From positions 1 through 42,786 of the IMG/VR virus record IMGVR_UViG_3300031963_000314: 42,786 nucleotides of DNA. The stretch is one strand, 5' to 3'. The position numbers and the translations under genes are program-made. This stretch comes from a virus. This document shows positions 1-6,513 of the stretch, piece after piece. Below the pieces are notes generated by a model. That model did no database searches. It saw only the letters and a program-made list of their open reading frames with translations, and was not told where the DNA came from. Positions within the stretch are counted from its first letter, which is position 1; each line of letters begins with the position of its first letter.

Positions 1-14
1 TTTACTGTGGTCAT
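1..14 (-). CDS. start of a truncated gene at the window edge
   Basis: An ATG on the minus strand at 14-12 overlaps the TGA of the next gene upstream (ATGA), the same coupling used elsewhere in this arm. Only four codons (M-T-T-V) lie inside the window, so nothing can be said about function. Confidence 0.4.
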
Positions 15-328
15 TTTAGACCCTCCTCTATGTCTTTGATAAGGCTTCTAACTTCTTTGTTGATTTCGGTGTGGAACTGAACCTCAACGCCCCCATAAAA
101 GAGGACATTACAGGTGGGGCAGAACTCTTGCTCACCCTCGCAGGCTTGGCAAAAGGGATTACAGTCAAACGAGCCTTTGTGGTTAGGACACTCAACCTTT
201 GGGTGCTTACAAGGCTTATCCTCCTCTGGGTCGCAATCCTCACAAAACACCAGCCCCTGCCACAAGAACCCTCCCTCGTCAAGGTCGAACTCTTGCTTAC
301 AGTCGGCGCAAATAGGCTTATTTGCCAT
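11..328 (-). CDS. cysteine-rich putative zinc-binding protein
   Basis: A 105-residue protein of unknown function. Its cysteines are mostly paired as CADC, CEDC, CQAC and CPTC, with extra Cys and His residues between them. This suggests two or more structural zinc sites, as in zinc-ribbon or treble-clef modules. The start at 328 is chosen because its ATG overlaps the TAA of the upstream gene (TAATG); an in-frame ATG three codons earlier lies inside that gene. The C-terminal third is helical and charged with no cysteines. Zinc binding is inferred from Cys spacing only; no family was recognised. Confidence 0.75.
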   Translation of the reverse strand: MANKPICADCKQEFDLDEGGFLWQGLVFCEDCDPEEDKPCKHPKVECPNHKGSFDCNPFCQACEGEQEFCPTCNVLFYGGVEVQFHTEINKEVRSLIKDIEEGLK

Positions 329-732
329 TATGACCACTCCTCGTCATCATCATCAGGCTCGTCATCAAGGTCATTACAGACACCAGCACAGCGCTTTTCA
401 CCGCAGTCCTCGCACTCCTCCTCGTAGCCCTGCTCAATAAGGCTAGTAAAGCCCTCGTTTGGGTCTTTACCCTCCTCAACAGTTTCTACGGCAGACACAA
501 AGCGGAGCATACAAGACTGGTCATACCACTTCTTGATTGTGTCCAACATCTGCCCAGAGGTCATCTGGTCTTTGGTAATAAGGCTATCTGGGTCATTTTC
601 ATCACCATAGCCGTAGCCACGCATAGCCTCTACCTGTGCGCTGTCCATCAGCACATAGATTTTGTGGCAGGTATCCCAAGCGATAGCCTTAGCGTCTGCT
701 AGATAGAACTCTACATCTGTAAAATCAGGCAT
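328..732 (-). CDS. hypothetical acidic phage protein
   Basis: A 134-residue protein of unknown function and first gene of its operon. It starts at an ATG preceded by AAGGA at suitable spacing. The C-terminus holds a compact Cys cluster (CEDC, then CAGVC) followed by a strongly acidic Asp/Glu tail. Its stop overlaps the start of the next, Cys-rich gene, so the two are probably translationally coupled. The operon is driven by cassette 1 just upstream. No family was recognised. Confidence 0.75.
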   Translation of the reverse strand: MPDFTDVEFYLADAKAIAWDTCHKIYVLMDSAQVEAMRGYGYGDENDPDSLITKDQMTSGQMLDTIKKWYDQSCMLRFVSAVETVEEGKDPNEGFTSLIEQGYEEECEDCGEKRCAGVCNDLDDEPDDDDEEWS

Positions 733-750
733 TTAGTTTTCCTTTCTGTT

Positions 751-831
751 GCCTTATAGATACGACCTTACACCGCCTCTCTCTCCCCCCGCTACAATTT
801 CAGGTAAACGGAAGGTGAACAGTTGGTGAAC
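751..831 (-). promoter_or_regulatory. cassette 1: promoter region with three phased boxes
   Basis: On the plus strand GTAAAC, GTGAAC and GTGAAC start at 804, 815 and 826, exactly 11 bp apart. Read on the minus strand they lie upstream of the 732 gene. The GTGTCGG box of other cassettes is poorly conserved here. A TATCTATAAG stretch near 751-763 could be a -10 region. This is the most degenerate promoter of the series. Confidence 0.55.
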
Positions 832-858
832 AAATCCCTCTCCTTAGCAAACTTGTTA

Positions 859-925
859 GGTTGGCTATCTTATGGCTTAGCGGGTATCCCGCAAAAAAGC
901 TCCATAAGCCATAAGATAGCCAACC
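859..925. repeat. cassette 1 long inverted repeat
   Basis: Arms 859-879 and 905-925 are a perfect 21-bp inverted repeat beginning GGTTGGCTATC. The intervening bases contain a short GCGGG/CCCGC hairpin and the AAAAAGCT motif also seen in the loops of cassettes 2-4. The outer end of the stem (GGTTGG/CCAACC) is shared by cassettes 1-8, while the inner stem is unique to this copy. Confidence 0.85.
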
Positions 926-933
926 CAGCAAAA

Positions 934-981
934 CAGCCCTGCTATCTCGTCGCTACAATAAGCATACGGATAACAGGGCTG
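934..981 (-). terminator. terminator-like hairpin next to cassette 1
   Basis: CAGCCCTG at 934-941 pairs with CAGGGCTG at 974-981, and on the minus strand the stem is followed by TTTTG. It would end minus-strand transcription arriving from the 1162-1771 genes. The rest of the 733-1161 gap holds cassette 1 and a GC-rich stem; no convincing gene is visible. Confidence 0.55.
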
Positions 982-1084
982 CTGTCCTTTATCTCACGCA
1001 ACACACGCGTTCGGCTGTGGAAATCCATACGGATAAATCCAGAGAATACTAGTCAGGGTTGTAGCGGATAATAGGTTTGGTATC

Positions 1085-1150
1085 CCCCCTGCCCCCTCAC
1101 GAGGCGCTATTCTGGTAATCCAACAAGCGTATCTGGCGTGGGGCAGGGGG
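1085..1150 (-). other. GC-rich stem downstream of the 1162 gene
   Basis: CCCCCTGCCCC at 1085-1095 pairs perfectly with GGGGCAGGGGG at 1140-1150 across a loop of about 44 bases. It directly follows the stop of the 1162 gene on the minus strand. There is no T-tract, so it may protect the RNA 3' end rather than terminate by itself. Confidence 0.45.
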
Positions 1151-1161
1151 AAGTTAGTAGG

Positions 1162-1509
1162 CTAGTCTAGGAGTATGTCCAAGACCAACCGCTGTTTCTC
1201 CTTGTCGTTTTCCAAGAGAAACATTATCACATCAAGGGTCGTCTTACCAGACTGCGTAATAGACTTGATAGTTGCGACAGGGGTATTCGCTTTACCAGCC
1301 CTGATAATCTTATTATTCGGGCGGTTAGTGCGAACCCACTCGTAAACAGCATTGGCGTTCCATACCAGAGCGCCGTGCTTGCGCTTACCCACAGAAGTAG
1401 GGAAGTCAGGCATTTTAGTCCAACCGAAAGCGGTTGAGTGGTCTACGCCGTATCGCTTGGCGATAGAGGCTCGGCTCATGCCCTTACCAACAGCAGAGTT
1501 AGTTCTCAT
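1162..1509 (-). CDS. helix-turn-helix (excisionase/MerR-like) DNA-binding protein
   Basis: A 115-residue protein. Residues about 10-55 read as a winged helix-turn-helix of the AlpA/excisionase/MerR-N type: MSRASIAKRYGVDHSTAFGW, then a MPDFPTSVGKR turn and a VYEWVRTNR recognition-like helix. Such domains bind DNA in small regulators and excisionases. The C-terminal half (ITQSGKTTLDVIMFLL) looks helical and could mediate oligomerisation. The ATG at 1509 is chosen over a TTG two codons upstream because GGGAGG lies six bases before it. The gene overlaps the stop of the upstream gene. It is the only clear DNA-binding regulator in the left arm, so it is a candidate, untested, for binding the phased boxes. 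Confidence 0.7.
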   Translation of the reverse strand: MRTNSAVGKGMSRASIAKRYGVDHSTAFGWTKMPDFPTSVGKRKHGALVWNANAVYEWVRTNRPNNKIIRAGKANTPVATIKSITQSGKTTLDVIMFLLENDKEKQRLVLDILLD

Positions 1510-1771
1510 TAGCAACCTCCCACATCACATAGATAGTTCCTATGCTGGTTTGCTGGTTGATGTTTCGCATTTTCGCTCTTAGACCAAGAGTTTTTAGGTG
1601 CGTGGTCGCATAGCGAGCATTGGTTTCGTCATCAAGGCGTAGCCATTGGTTCGGGTGCGCCTTAGCAAGTTGTAGAACCTCTTGCGCCCAAGCACGGCGC
1701 TTGGTGTAATTCACTTTCGCAAGTTCGCTACTGTCCTCGACAATAGTAAACTTGATTTCGGGGTTTGGCAT
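1499..1771 (-). CDS. hypothetical phage protein
   Basis: A 90-residue protein of unknown function, preceded by AAAGGAAA at good spacing. It has a basic N-terminal half (NYTKRRAWAQEVLQLAKAHP) and a conserved-looking core (RYATTHLKTLGLRAKMRN) suggestive of a small alpha/beta fold. Its stop overlaps the start of the helix-turn-helix gene, so the pair is co-translated. No family was recognised with confidence. Confidence 0.65.
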   Translation of the reverse strand: MPNPEIKFTIVEDSSELAKVNYTKRRAWAQEVLQLAKAHPNQWLRLDDETNARYATTHLKTLGLRAKMRNINQQTSIGTIYVMWEVANEN

Positions 1772-1807
1772 GATTTCCTTTCTAGTGCCATTTGCTTTTT
1801 ATTTTAG

Positions 1808-1841
1808 TCGGTGAGGGCGACATTTCTGCCACCCCCACCGA
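1808..1841. other. intercistronic stem-loop
   Basis: TCGGTG at 1808-1813 pairs with CACCGA at 1836-1841, with partial GGG/CCC pairing inside. It lies between the stop of the 1860 gene and the start of the 1771 gene on the minus strand. There is no T-tract on the minus strand, so it may be an RNA processing or stability element. Confidence 0.35.
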
Positions 1842-1859
1842 TAACATTTTGATAACGGA

Positions 1860-2330
1860 TTACCAAGAGGCTTGGTAAGTAAAGGCGTAGTCGTCCTCTG
1901 GTAGAGAGAGCGCCCTGTCCAAAATAAGTTTGGTGCGCTCTAACCCTGCCCAGTAGTAGTCGTCATACTCCGTTCCCCCAAAGAAAAAGCCCTCTGTGGT
2001 CGGCAGATAGTCTGCCGCCTTGTCCTTGTTCTCTAAGGTTTCCTCTACCATAGCCCTTAGTTCCATGAGTTTACTAGGGTGAATAGGGATTGACTGGCAC
2101 TCGTCTACGCCCTCAGCACAGTTCTCAACAATCCAGTTATGGATTTGATTTACCTTGCGCCAATAGCCGACAACAATCTTTACCTCTGCGCCACCAAAGT
2201 CGCCCAGTTCATCTGCGCCTGCCGGAAAGTGCTTGGCAATTTCCATGTAGTCGTCGCTTAGTTCCTCTGTTTGGTAGTTAGCGAACTTGCTAACATACTT
2301 ACGGGCTTCTAGATACATGTCTAGACCCAT
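1860..2330 (-). CDS. MGLDMYL-type conserved phage protein
   Basis: A 156-residue protein of a type widespread in phages and characterised by an N-terminal MGLDMYLEARKYV. Inside are VGYWRKVNQIHNWIVENC and a C-terminal FFFGGTEYDDYYW block, matching my recollection of that family. Its function is unknown. The start at 2330 is preferred over an ATG three codons earlier, which abuts the AAGGAG ribosome site. It is the first gene after cassette 2, which supplies its promoter. Confidence 0.8.
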   Translation of the reverse strand: MGLDMYLEARKYVSKFANYQTEELSDDYMEIAKHFPAGADELGDFGGAEVKIVVGYWRKVNQIHNWIVENCAEGVDECQSIPIHPSKLMELRAMVEETLENKDKAADYLPTTEGFFFGGTEYDDYYWAGLERTKLILDRALSLPEDDYAFTYQASW

Positions 2331-2401
2331 GTGTATCATCTCCTTTATCTGTGTAGCCTTTTGACTACTCTCTCACTTTACTCGCCTGTGCGACAATTTA
2401 C

Positions 2402-2452
2402 GACACCTCTCAGGTGAACAGCAGGTAAACTCTTTATGAACATCAGGTAGCG
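2402..2452 (-). promoter_or_regulatory. cassette 2: four phased boxes and promoter box
   Basis: GTGAAC (2414), GTAAAC (2425), ATGAAC (2436) and a degenerate GTAGCG (2447) start at exact 11-bp intervals. The minus-strand GTGTCG of the common promoter box ends at 2402, downstream of the boxes in the direction of the 2330 gene. This is the longest single-orientation box run among the cassettes. Confidence 0.6.
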
Positions 2453-2468
2453 CATAATAGGCTTGTTG

Positions 2469-2536
2469 GGTTGGCTAACTATCGTCTTAAAAGCTATTTT
2501 TGCGGGCGACCCCGCTAAGCCGATAGTTAGCCAACC
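2469..2536. repeat. cassette 2 long inverted repeat
   Basis: Arms 2469-2484 and 2521-2536 form a perfect 16-bp repeat (GGTTGGCTAACTATCG) extendable past one mismatch. The loop has the TTAAAAGCT segment shared with cassette 3 and a GCGGG/CCCGC mini-hairpin. The outer bases GGTTGG/CCAACC are common to the set. Confidence 0.85.
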
Positions 2537-2544
2537 CAGCAAAA

Positions 2545-2578
2545 AACCCCGCCAGACTTTGATAAGCCTGACGGGGTT
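2545..2578 (-). terminator. terminator ending the 2611-2964 gene
   Basis: AACCCCG at 2545-2551 pairs with CGGGGTT at 2572-2578, with further partial pairing inside. On the minus strand the stem runs into TTTTTT and then GCTGGGTTGG. It is a standard intrinsic terminator directly abutting the cassette 2 repeat. Confidence 0.75.
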
Positions 2579-2610
2579 CTGCTTTCTAGCGGAGAAAAGA
2601 GGGGGAAACG

Positions 2611-2964
2611 CTAGAAACCTAATGACCACAACTGACGGTCGTAGTTCATAAACTTAGCAACCTGTTCCAACGAGAGGCCTAGTGTTTCGCCCATTTCGTC
2701 TACGCCACCTGTGATTATGATGTTGCCGCAAATAATGTCTGTGTAGCCATACTCGTCTACCCAGAGGCTAGTTGCGATTGGATTTTGCGGAAGGTTATTT
2801 ATCTTGCCTTCCTCGTTGAGCCAGAGGTCAGCCTTTGCCTTTGGTAAGTCTATTACCTGAAAGTATCCGCCAACTGACTTTTGGATAAGGTCGAAAGACT
2901 TGCCAACCTCAAACTCCACTATGTCCTTAGTTCCGTCTGTCTTGATTACTACTGCTTGTTCCAT
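2611..2964 (-). CDS. DUF3846-like protein
   Basis: A 117-residue protein resembling DUF3846, a small domain found in phages and mobile elements. The matching features are the VGGYFQVIDL strand, LWLNEEGKINNLPQN, an AT motif (PIATSLWVDE) and a C-terminal IICGNIIITGG. In that family the pattern is VGG, then NEEGkl, then N..AT, then I.GN. Molecular function is not established. The start is preceded by TAGGAGGCAAAA. It is the second gene of the operon begun by the 3481 gene, separated from it by a strong stem-loop. Confidence 0.75.
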   Translation of the reverse strand: MEQAVVIKTDGTKDIVEFEVGKSFDLIQKSVGGYFQVIDLPKAKADLWLNEEGKINNLPQNPIATSLWVDEYGYTDIICGNIIITGGVDEMGETLGLSLEQVAKFMNYDRQLWSLGF

Positions 2965-2996
2965 TTTTGCCTCCTAATAGGCTTGGTAAGGGGAGC

Positions 2997-3032
2997 GGTA
3001 GGGTGAGCAAGTATCATCTTGCCCACCCTACC
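2997..3032. other. intercistronic stem-loop
   Basis: GGTAGGGTGaGCAAG at 2997-3011 pairs with CTTGCcCACCCTACC at 3018-3032, a near-perfect 15-bp stem with a six-base loop. It lies between the 3041 and 2964 genes. No T-tract follows on the minus strand, so read-through with RNA stabilisation is as likely as termination. Confidence 0.5.
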
Positions 3033-3040
3033 AAACTTGT

Positions 3041-3481
3041 TTAGTCGTCTACCGTCACATCAGTAACGCTAGCGTCCTCGTTGTTTATACGCCAGTCACC
3101 GTGTCCGTTTTTCTCGATAGACACCGCAAAGTCGTATTCGTCAAGGTTAGTCCAGTCGAAGCCACGCTCGGCTGTGATTTCCAACTCAAACTCTACCGAA
3201 ACTGTAACAGTCTTGGTAACCTCGTTGTCCCAGCCGAAGATGTCGCAGATTTCCTCAACTTGGCGCTTAGTAAGGCTGTCGCCCTCCTCCTCTAGCCACT
3301 CCTCTAATTTCTCGGCTTTGTATTCCCAGTCAATTAGTCGGGTGGTCTTGGCGTTGCTTTCCCTCAACATTTCGTTCAGGTTCGATACTGCTCGTTCCAA
3401 CTCCTCGTAAGTTGGCTTTACTGCTACCTGCTCTGGTGCTACCTGCTCTGGCGCAGGCTCTTGGTTTTGGTTCTCCCACAT
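3041..3481 (-). CDS. hypothetical acidic coiled-coil protein
   Basis: A 146-residue protein of unknown function. The start at 3481 (MWENQNQEP) is chosen because AAAGGA precedes it; the longer frame runs back through the promoter. A Gln/Pro/Val-rich N-terminus (with repeated PEQVA) is followed by a charged heptad-like helix (YEELERAVSNLNEMLRESN). The C-terminal half alternates hydrophobic and charged residues (TVTVSVEFELEITAERGFDW), suggesting a beta-sheet domain. First gene after cassette 3. Confidence 0.7.
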   Translation of the reverse strand: MWENQNQEPAPEQVAPEQVAVKPTYEELERAVSNLNEMLRESNAKTTRLIDWEYKAEKLEEWLEEEGDSLTKRQVEEICDIFGWDNEVTKTVTVSVEFELEITAERGFDWTNLDEYDFAVSIEKNGHGDWRINNEDASVTDVTVDD

Positions 3482-3510
3482 AGTAAGTTCCTTTCTGTTG
3501 TGCTTCCTAT

Positions 3511-3585
3511 GTAGTAATAACATTACTCTTTTTCTCTCAAAAACCGACACTTGTAAAGTGAACATCAGGTAAACGACAGGTAAAC
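3511..3585 (-). promoter_or_regulatory. cassette 3: promoter with three phased boxes
   Basis: GTGAAC (3558), GTAAAC (3569) and GTAAAC (3580) are 11 bp apart. Minus-strand GTGTCGGTTTTT lies at 3550-3539, followed by an A/G-rich spacer and AGTAATGTTATTAC as the probable -10 region. This is a clear copy of the shared promoter arrangement and reads towards 3481. Confidence 0.7.
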
Positions 3586-3595
3586 AGTTTTGTTA

Positions 3596-3664
3596 GGTTG
3601 GCTTACTTTACGCTTAAAAGCTGTTATAGCGGCCGGGGCCCGCTAAGCGTAAAGTAAGCCAACC
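3596..3664. repeat. cassette 3 long inverted repeat
   Basis: Arms 3596-3615 and 3645-3664 are a perfect 20-bp inverted repeat (GGTTGGCTTACTTTACGCTT). The loop begins AAAAGCT as in cassette 2 and holds a GGCC/GGCC GC-rich core. Stem length and outer bases match the series while the inner sequence differs. Confidence 0.9.
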
Positions 3665-3670
3665 CAGCAA

Positions 3671-3711
3671 AAAGCCCCCCAAGCCTACGGATAATAGGCT
3701 TGGGGGGCTTT
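3671..3711. terminator. strong terminator, 16-bp stem
   Basis: AAAGCCCCCCAAGCCT at 3671-3686 pairs perfectly with 3696-3711. On the minus strand it ends in CTTTTTG and terminates the 3720-4256 gene. The symmetrical A/T flanks would let it work in both directions. Confidence 0.85.
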
Positions 3712-3719
3712 GCTATCGG

Positions 3720-4256
3720 CTACAACTTAGGGGGGGAAGCGTAGCCGAGTATTCTGTCCGCACACTCCACACAGAGGTTCTCGGTCTGCTCTGTGTCATC
3801 TCGGCGGAAATCATCTACCGCAACTGGTTTTAGGTATTGGCAACTAGCGCACCAGTCCTCAACCATGTCGTCAAGGATTGTCTGGTTGTGGCCAGATGTG
3901 TAGTGATACCAGAGGAAGAAGTTGTTTTCTAGGCGGTCGCCAAACACTCTTACGAGGTCGGCGATGTCAATGGTTTCCCTAGATAATAGGCTAGCCAAGT
4001 CAGCGCCCGAAACATCTATGTATGTGTGTCCCCAGTCGAGCAGGAAGTGGATTGGGTAGTTGCCGTCATTGTCGGCGAAGTAGCCTACGCCCTCTGTGCC
4101 AACAATAGCCGCGCCGTCCTTGCCAACCGCTATCGCATACTGGCCTACCCTCACCGGCAGGTCAGGGAACTTGGCCTCCAAGAAAGCCTTCACTTTCTCT
4201 TGGTCAAGCAAACGGATTAGTCTGCCCTTTGGGCGCTGTTCGTATCTATCTTTCAT
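3720..4256 (-). CDS. hypothetical protein with C-terminal CxxC pairs
   Basis: A 178-residue protein, sole gene between cassettes 3 and 4. The N-terminal 120 residues look like an alpha/beta domain (AIAVGKDGAAIVGTEGVGYF, then HFLLDWGHTYIDVSG). The C-terminus has CASC and CVEC pairs separated by about 30 residues, a likely structural zinc site. The ribosome site is weak (AGAGAGAA before ATG). No family was recognised; function unknown. Confidence 0.7.
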   Translation of the reverse strand: MKDRYEQRPKGRLIRLLDQEKVKAFLEAKFPDLPVRVGQYAIAVGKDGAAIVGTEGVGYFADNDGNYPIHFLLDWGHTYIDVSGADLASLLSRETIDIADLVRVFGDRLENNFFLWYHYTSGHNQTILDDMVEDWCASCQYLKPVAVDDFRRDDTEQTENLCVECADRILGYASPPKL

Positions 4257-4295
4257 CGGGTTCTCTCTTTCTCTCTGTTTCCCAATACCTACAAA

Positions 4296-4349
4296 CTACC
4301 CTATGCCCACGACAAAAGCGACACTTGTAGAGGTGAACATTAGGTAAAC
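4296..4349 (-). promoter_or_regulatory. cassette 4: promoter with two phased boxes
   Basis: GTGAAC (4333) and GTAAAC (4344) start 11 bp apart. Minus-strand GTGTCGCTTTTGTCG follows, one base different from the consensus GTGTCGGTTTT, then GGGCATAGGGTAGTTT as the probable -10 region. It reads into the 4256 gene. Confidence 0.65.
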
Positions 4350-4359
4350 AAACTTGTTG

Positions 4360-4427
4360 GGTTGGTTGCCTAGTTGCCTAAAAGCCCTTATAGCGACTGT
4401 CGTCGCTAGGCAACTAGGCAACCAACC
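4360..4427. repeat. cassette 4 long inverted repeat
   Basis: Arms 4360-4380 and 4407-4427 form a perfect 21-bp inverted repeat. Each arm also contains a direct duplication of TTGCCTA, so slipped pairings are possible. The loop begins AAAGCCCTTATAGCG, similar to the cassette 3 loop. Confidence 0.9.
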
Positions 4428-4441
4428 CAGCAAAACGCAAA

Positions 4442-4471
4442 AACGCCCCCTAGCAAGCGCTAGGAGGCGTT
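4442..4471 (-). terminator. terminator of the DUF932-type gene
   Basis: AACGCCCCCTAGC at 4442-4454 pairs with GCTAGGAGGCGTT at 4459-4471 with one mismatch. The minus-strand product ends in GTTTTTGCGTTTTGC. It lies immediately after the stop at 4483 and next to the cassette 4 repeat. Confidence 0.75.
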
Positions 4472-4482
4472 TTGGCGGGGTT

Positions 4483-5481
4483 TTAGACCAGTGCTAGTGT
4501 TGCCGAGAGAATTCGTGCTTTCTCGGCGTTTACAACAGGGTCAAAGCCACTTGCGGCGGCTACGATAGACTCGCTACCCTTGCGCCCAGTGCGGTAGTAA
4601 TCAATGCGCTCAGTTAGGGCGTTGAGAGCGCCCCACGCTGTGCCAGTGATGTTCGCATTGGTAGCGCCATTCTGGTAGAGGTCATAAATCGTGTCTATCT
4701 TGTCGTTCCAAACAGTCAGGGCAGACTTGGCAGACCCAACTTCTGGCTCGGCGTAAATAGACTTGACTAACTTGTCGAACTGAATGTCGGTCAAGGTAGT
4801 TTCGAACAGGCTTTTCGCCATTGCTTCGAAATTATCCATGTGGGCAAAAGTTAGACCGAGAGTTTCACGGGCTAACTGAATTTTGCCGTCAACGGTGTTG
4901 CTGTGGCGAATTTTAAACGATTGCTTAGAACCGTTTAGCGCCATGTTGAGAGTGTTCTGGCACACCACCCGAACAGGTGTGATGTTCGCCTGAACCGCTG
5001 TCGAACCGTCGTGGCTAGTGTGAACAAGCAGGTATGAAACCGTCTTGTCGTTAGCGCCCTCTGGGTCTAGCACGAATTCTTTTGGAATTGTGAGAGAACC
5101 GAAAACAACCTTGCCATTCTTGATAGAGCCAGCGCTTTCCCAGTCTGCGCCACCGTCAAGCAGAGCGTCGCCGAAATCGAACAGGGTTTCATTCTGGACA
5201 ACATTGTAGCGGTTGCCGACAATCGCAAGAACATCAGTTCCCTTGTCGAATGGGTTCGTGCGAATTACCATTTGCTGTTGCGTGCTACTGCGGTAGCCCT
5301 CTGGAACAGACAATTCCTCTAAGCGAACATTCCAATCGTTGAGGTGTGCGAGTTCCAACATCTCGGCGGTTGTTATGTGCTGTTCCTTGTCGAACACTTG
5401 ACCCAACTTGTGCCAAGCAGGTTCGCCCCTAAGAGCGAAAGCGGTGTTGCCTTGTTCATCTTGTTCTAATGCGTGTGCCAT
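4483..5481 (-). CDS. DUF932 family phage/plasmid-like protein
   Basis: A 332-residue protein matching the DUF932 (phage/plasmid-like TIGR03299) family. The N-terminus ALRGEPAWHKLGQVF is the hallmark, followed by LSVPEGYRSS, an IVGNRYNVVQNETLFDFGDAL block and TPVRVVCQNTLNMAL. The length is usual for the family. These proteins are common in actinobacterial phages, plasmids and mobile elements; their molecular role is not established. The start at 5481 is preferred because AAAAGAGA precedes MAHALEQ, while the longer frame lacks a site. It is a single-gene unit between cassettes 4 and 5. Confidence 0.9.
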   Translation of the reverse strand: MAHALEQDEQGNTAFALRGEPAWHKLGQVFDKEQHITTAEMLELAHLNDWNVRLEELSVPEGYRSSTQQQMVIRTNPFDKGTDVLAIVGNRYNVVQNETLFDFGDALLDGGADWESAGSIKNGKVVFGSLTIPKEFVLDPEGANDKTVSYLLVHTSHDGSTAVQANITPVRVVCQNTLNMALNGSKQSFKIRHSNTVDGKIQLARETLGLTFAHMDNFEAMAKSLFETTLTDIQFDKLVKSIYAEPEVGSAKSALTVWNDKIDTIYDLYQNGATNANITGTAWGALNALTERIDYYRTGRKGSESIVAAASGFDPVVNAEKARILSATLALV

Positions 5482-5546
5482 GTTATCTCTTTTCTGTAAG
5501 CGAGAGGGCATCTCTCGATTAGCGTCATCTGCGCTAACAAGTAAAA

Positions 5547-5622
5547 CTCTACTAATAGACTTGCTAAAACCGACACTTGTAGATGAACAGCAGGTAAACA
5601 GTTCTGTTTACCTCTCGTTTAC
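5547..5622 (-). promoter_or_regulatory. cassette 5: promoter with direct and inverted boxes
   Basis: ATGAAC (5583) and GTAAAC (5594) are followed by inverted GTTTAC at 5606 and 5617; each pair is spaced 11 bp. Minus-strand GTGTCGGTTTT then leads to TAGTAGAG at 5554-5547 as the -10 region. It drives the DUF932-type gene. The symmetric two-plus-two layout is shared with cassettes 7 and 8. Confidence 0.7.
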
Positions 5623-5630
5623 CAAACTTG

Positions 5631-5715
5631 CCAACCCAGCAAAAATAAGCCGATAAACCTAACCGCGAAGCGGTTGGTTTAGAAGGGCTTTTACGGCTTA
5701 TTTTTGCTGGGTTGG
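5631..5715. repeat. cassette 5 nested inverted repeat with GCGAAGC hairpin
   Basis: Arms 5631-5652 and 5694-5715 are a perfect 22-bp inverted repeat beginning CCAACCCAGC. Within it a second hairpin (AACCGC at 5661-5666, GAA loop, GCGGTT at 5670-5675) is extended by TAAACC/GGTTTA past a bulged T. The tip is GCGAAGC (5665-5671), a heptamer known to form an exceptionally stable single-stranded DNA mini-hairpin. Confidence 0.9.
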
Positions 5716-5733
5716 GCTTGCCCCAAAAATGAA

Positions 5734-5774
5734 AAGCCCCACAGCAGACAAGAGAAAGGTCTGCTGTGGGGCTT
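5734..5774 (-). terminator. strong terminator, 16-bp stem
   Basis: AAGCCCCACAGCAGAC at 5734-5749 pairs perfectly with 5759-5774, and on the minus strand the stem is followed by TTTTCATTTTTGGGG. It ends the operon whose last gene stops at 5824. The 5482-5823 gap thus holds leader, promoter, nested repeat and terminator only. Confidence 0.85.
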
Positions 5775-5823
5775 AGGGGAAACCTAGCCCAGAGCATAAG
5801 GGGGGGCGCTCTGGGCTAGGGGT

Positions 5824-6030
5824 CTATCGGTTTCGGCGCTCTGCCTGAACCTGCTCTACCAACTTCTGCATTACTAACTGCCCTTTGGCTGTGTCGTATT
5901 GCTTGTTTAGTGTCGCTTTGATTTTGTCGTTGCGGAACTGATTGCGTAAATCGTTTAGGCGCTCGTCGCTGTAATCACGAAACATACCTAGCGCCCATTG
6001 GTCGAACGCTTGTGCGATTGTCTGGGTCAT
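5824..6030 (-). CDS. small hypothetical helical protein
   Basis: A 68-residue protein of unknown function. It looks wholly helical and rich in Gln, Arg and Lys (DQWALGMFRDYSDERLNDLR, then KLVEQVQAERRNR), so it may bind a partner or nucleic acid, but nothing specific is recognised. Its ATG overlaps the TAA of the upstream gene (TAATG) and GGAGC lies just before. Last gene of the cassette 6 operon. Confidence 0.65.
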   Translation of the reverse strand: MTQTIAQAFDQWALGMFRDYSDERLNDLRNQFRNDKIKATLNKQYDTAKGQLVMQKLVEQVQAERRNR

Positions 6031-6308
6031 TAGTTGCTCCTTAGATAGATGTTTCCAATTGTAGCAACCAAGTCGTCTTTCGCCGATTGGTCTAGTTCTG
6101 GCGTGTCGTGAACAACACCGATAATGTGTCCAGCGGCACGCTGTCGCCCGAACATAAAGGTCAGGTTATCGTTTTCGATAATAGCCCTGCTTAGTTCTTC
6201 CTGTTCTTCGCCAGAGTTGCCTGTTTCCTTTTCGGCTTTGACGATTGCCCAGACTGCGTTGTAGATGTCGTCTCGGGCGCTGTCCATTTGTTCTTGTGTG
6301 ATAAGCAT
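6030..6308 (-). CDS. small hypothetical acidic protein
   Basis: A 92-residue acidic, probably helical protein of unknown function. AAAGGAT precedes the ATG at good spacing. It sits in a run of four tightly packed small genes. A GC-rich stem-loop (6326-6355) lies immediately upstream of its leader and could tune its translation or RNA stability. No family was recognised. Confidence 0.65.
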   Translation of the reverse strand: MLITQEQMDSARDDIYNAVWAIVKAEKETGNSGEEQEELSRAIIENDNLTFMFGRQRAAGHIIGVVHDTPELDQSAKDDLVATIGNIYLRSN

Positions 6309-6325
6309 TGTAATCCTTTGGTTAG

Positions 6326-6355
6326 GCTAGGGGGCAAGTTGCCCTGCCCCCTAGC
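6326..6355. other. intercistronic stem-loop
   Basis: GCTAGGGGGCA at 6326-6336 pairs perfectly with TGCCCCCTAGC at 6345-6355 around an eight-base loop. It separates the zinc microprotein gene from the next gene. No T-tract follows on the minus strand. Confidence 0.5.
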
Positions 6356-6363
6356 AAGTTTGT

Positions 6364-6513
6364 TTAGAGTTGGTCTAGCGCTCGCATACGGCGCTCGTGT
6401 TGCTCGTCAATTTTCTCGGCGCACTCGGCACAGATGTCTAGTTTCTCAAACTTGACTAGCGGTTCGAAAACATTGACTTCTAGGCACAAATCGCATTTAG
6501 GCGTGTCGGTCAT
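6364..6513 (-). CDS. 49-residue zinc-finger-like microprotein
   Basis: A short gene read directly from the sequence. Its ATG (6513-6511) overlaps the TAA of the upstream gene and the frame stays open to a TAA at 6364. The protein starts MTDTPKCDLCLEV and carries a second pair, CAECAEK, 21 residues later, followed by an Arg/Glu-rich helix. Four cysteines as two CxxC pairs in under 30 residues indicate a single zinc knuckle or ribbon. Partner and function are unknown. Confidence 0.7.
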   Translation of the reverse strand: MTDTPKCDLCLEVNVFEPLVKFEKLDICAECAEKIDEQHERRMRALDQL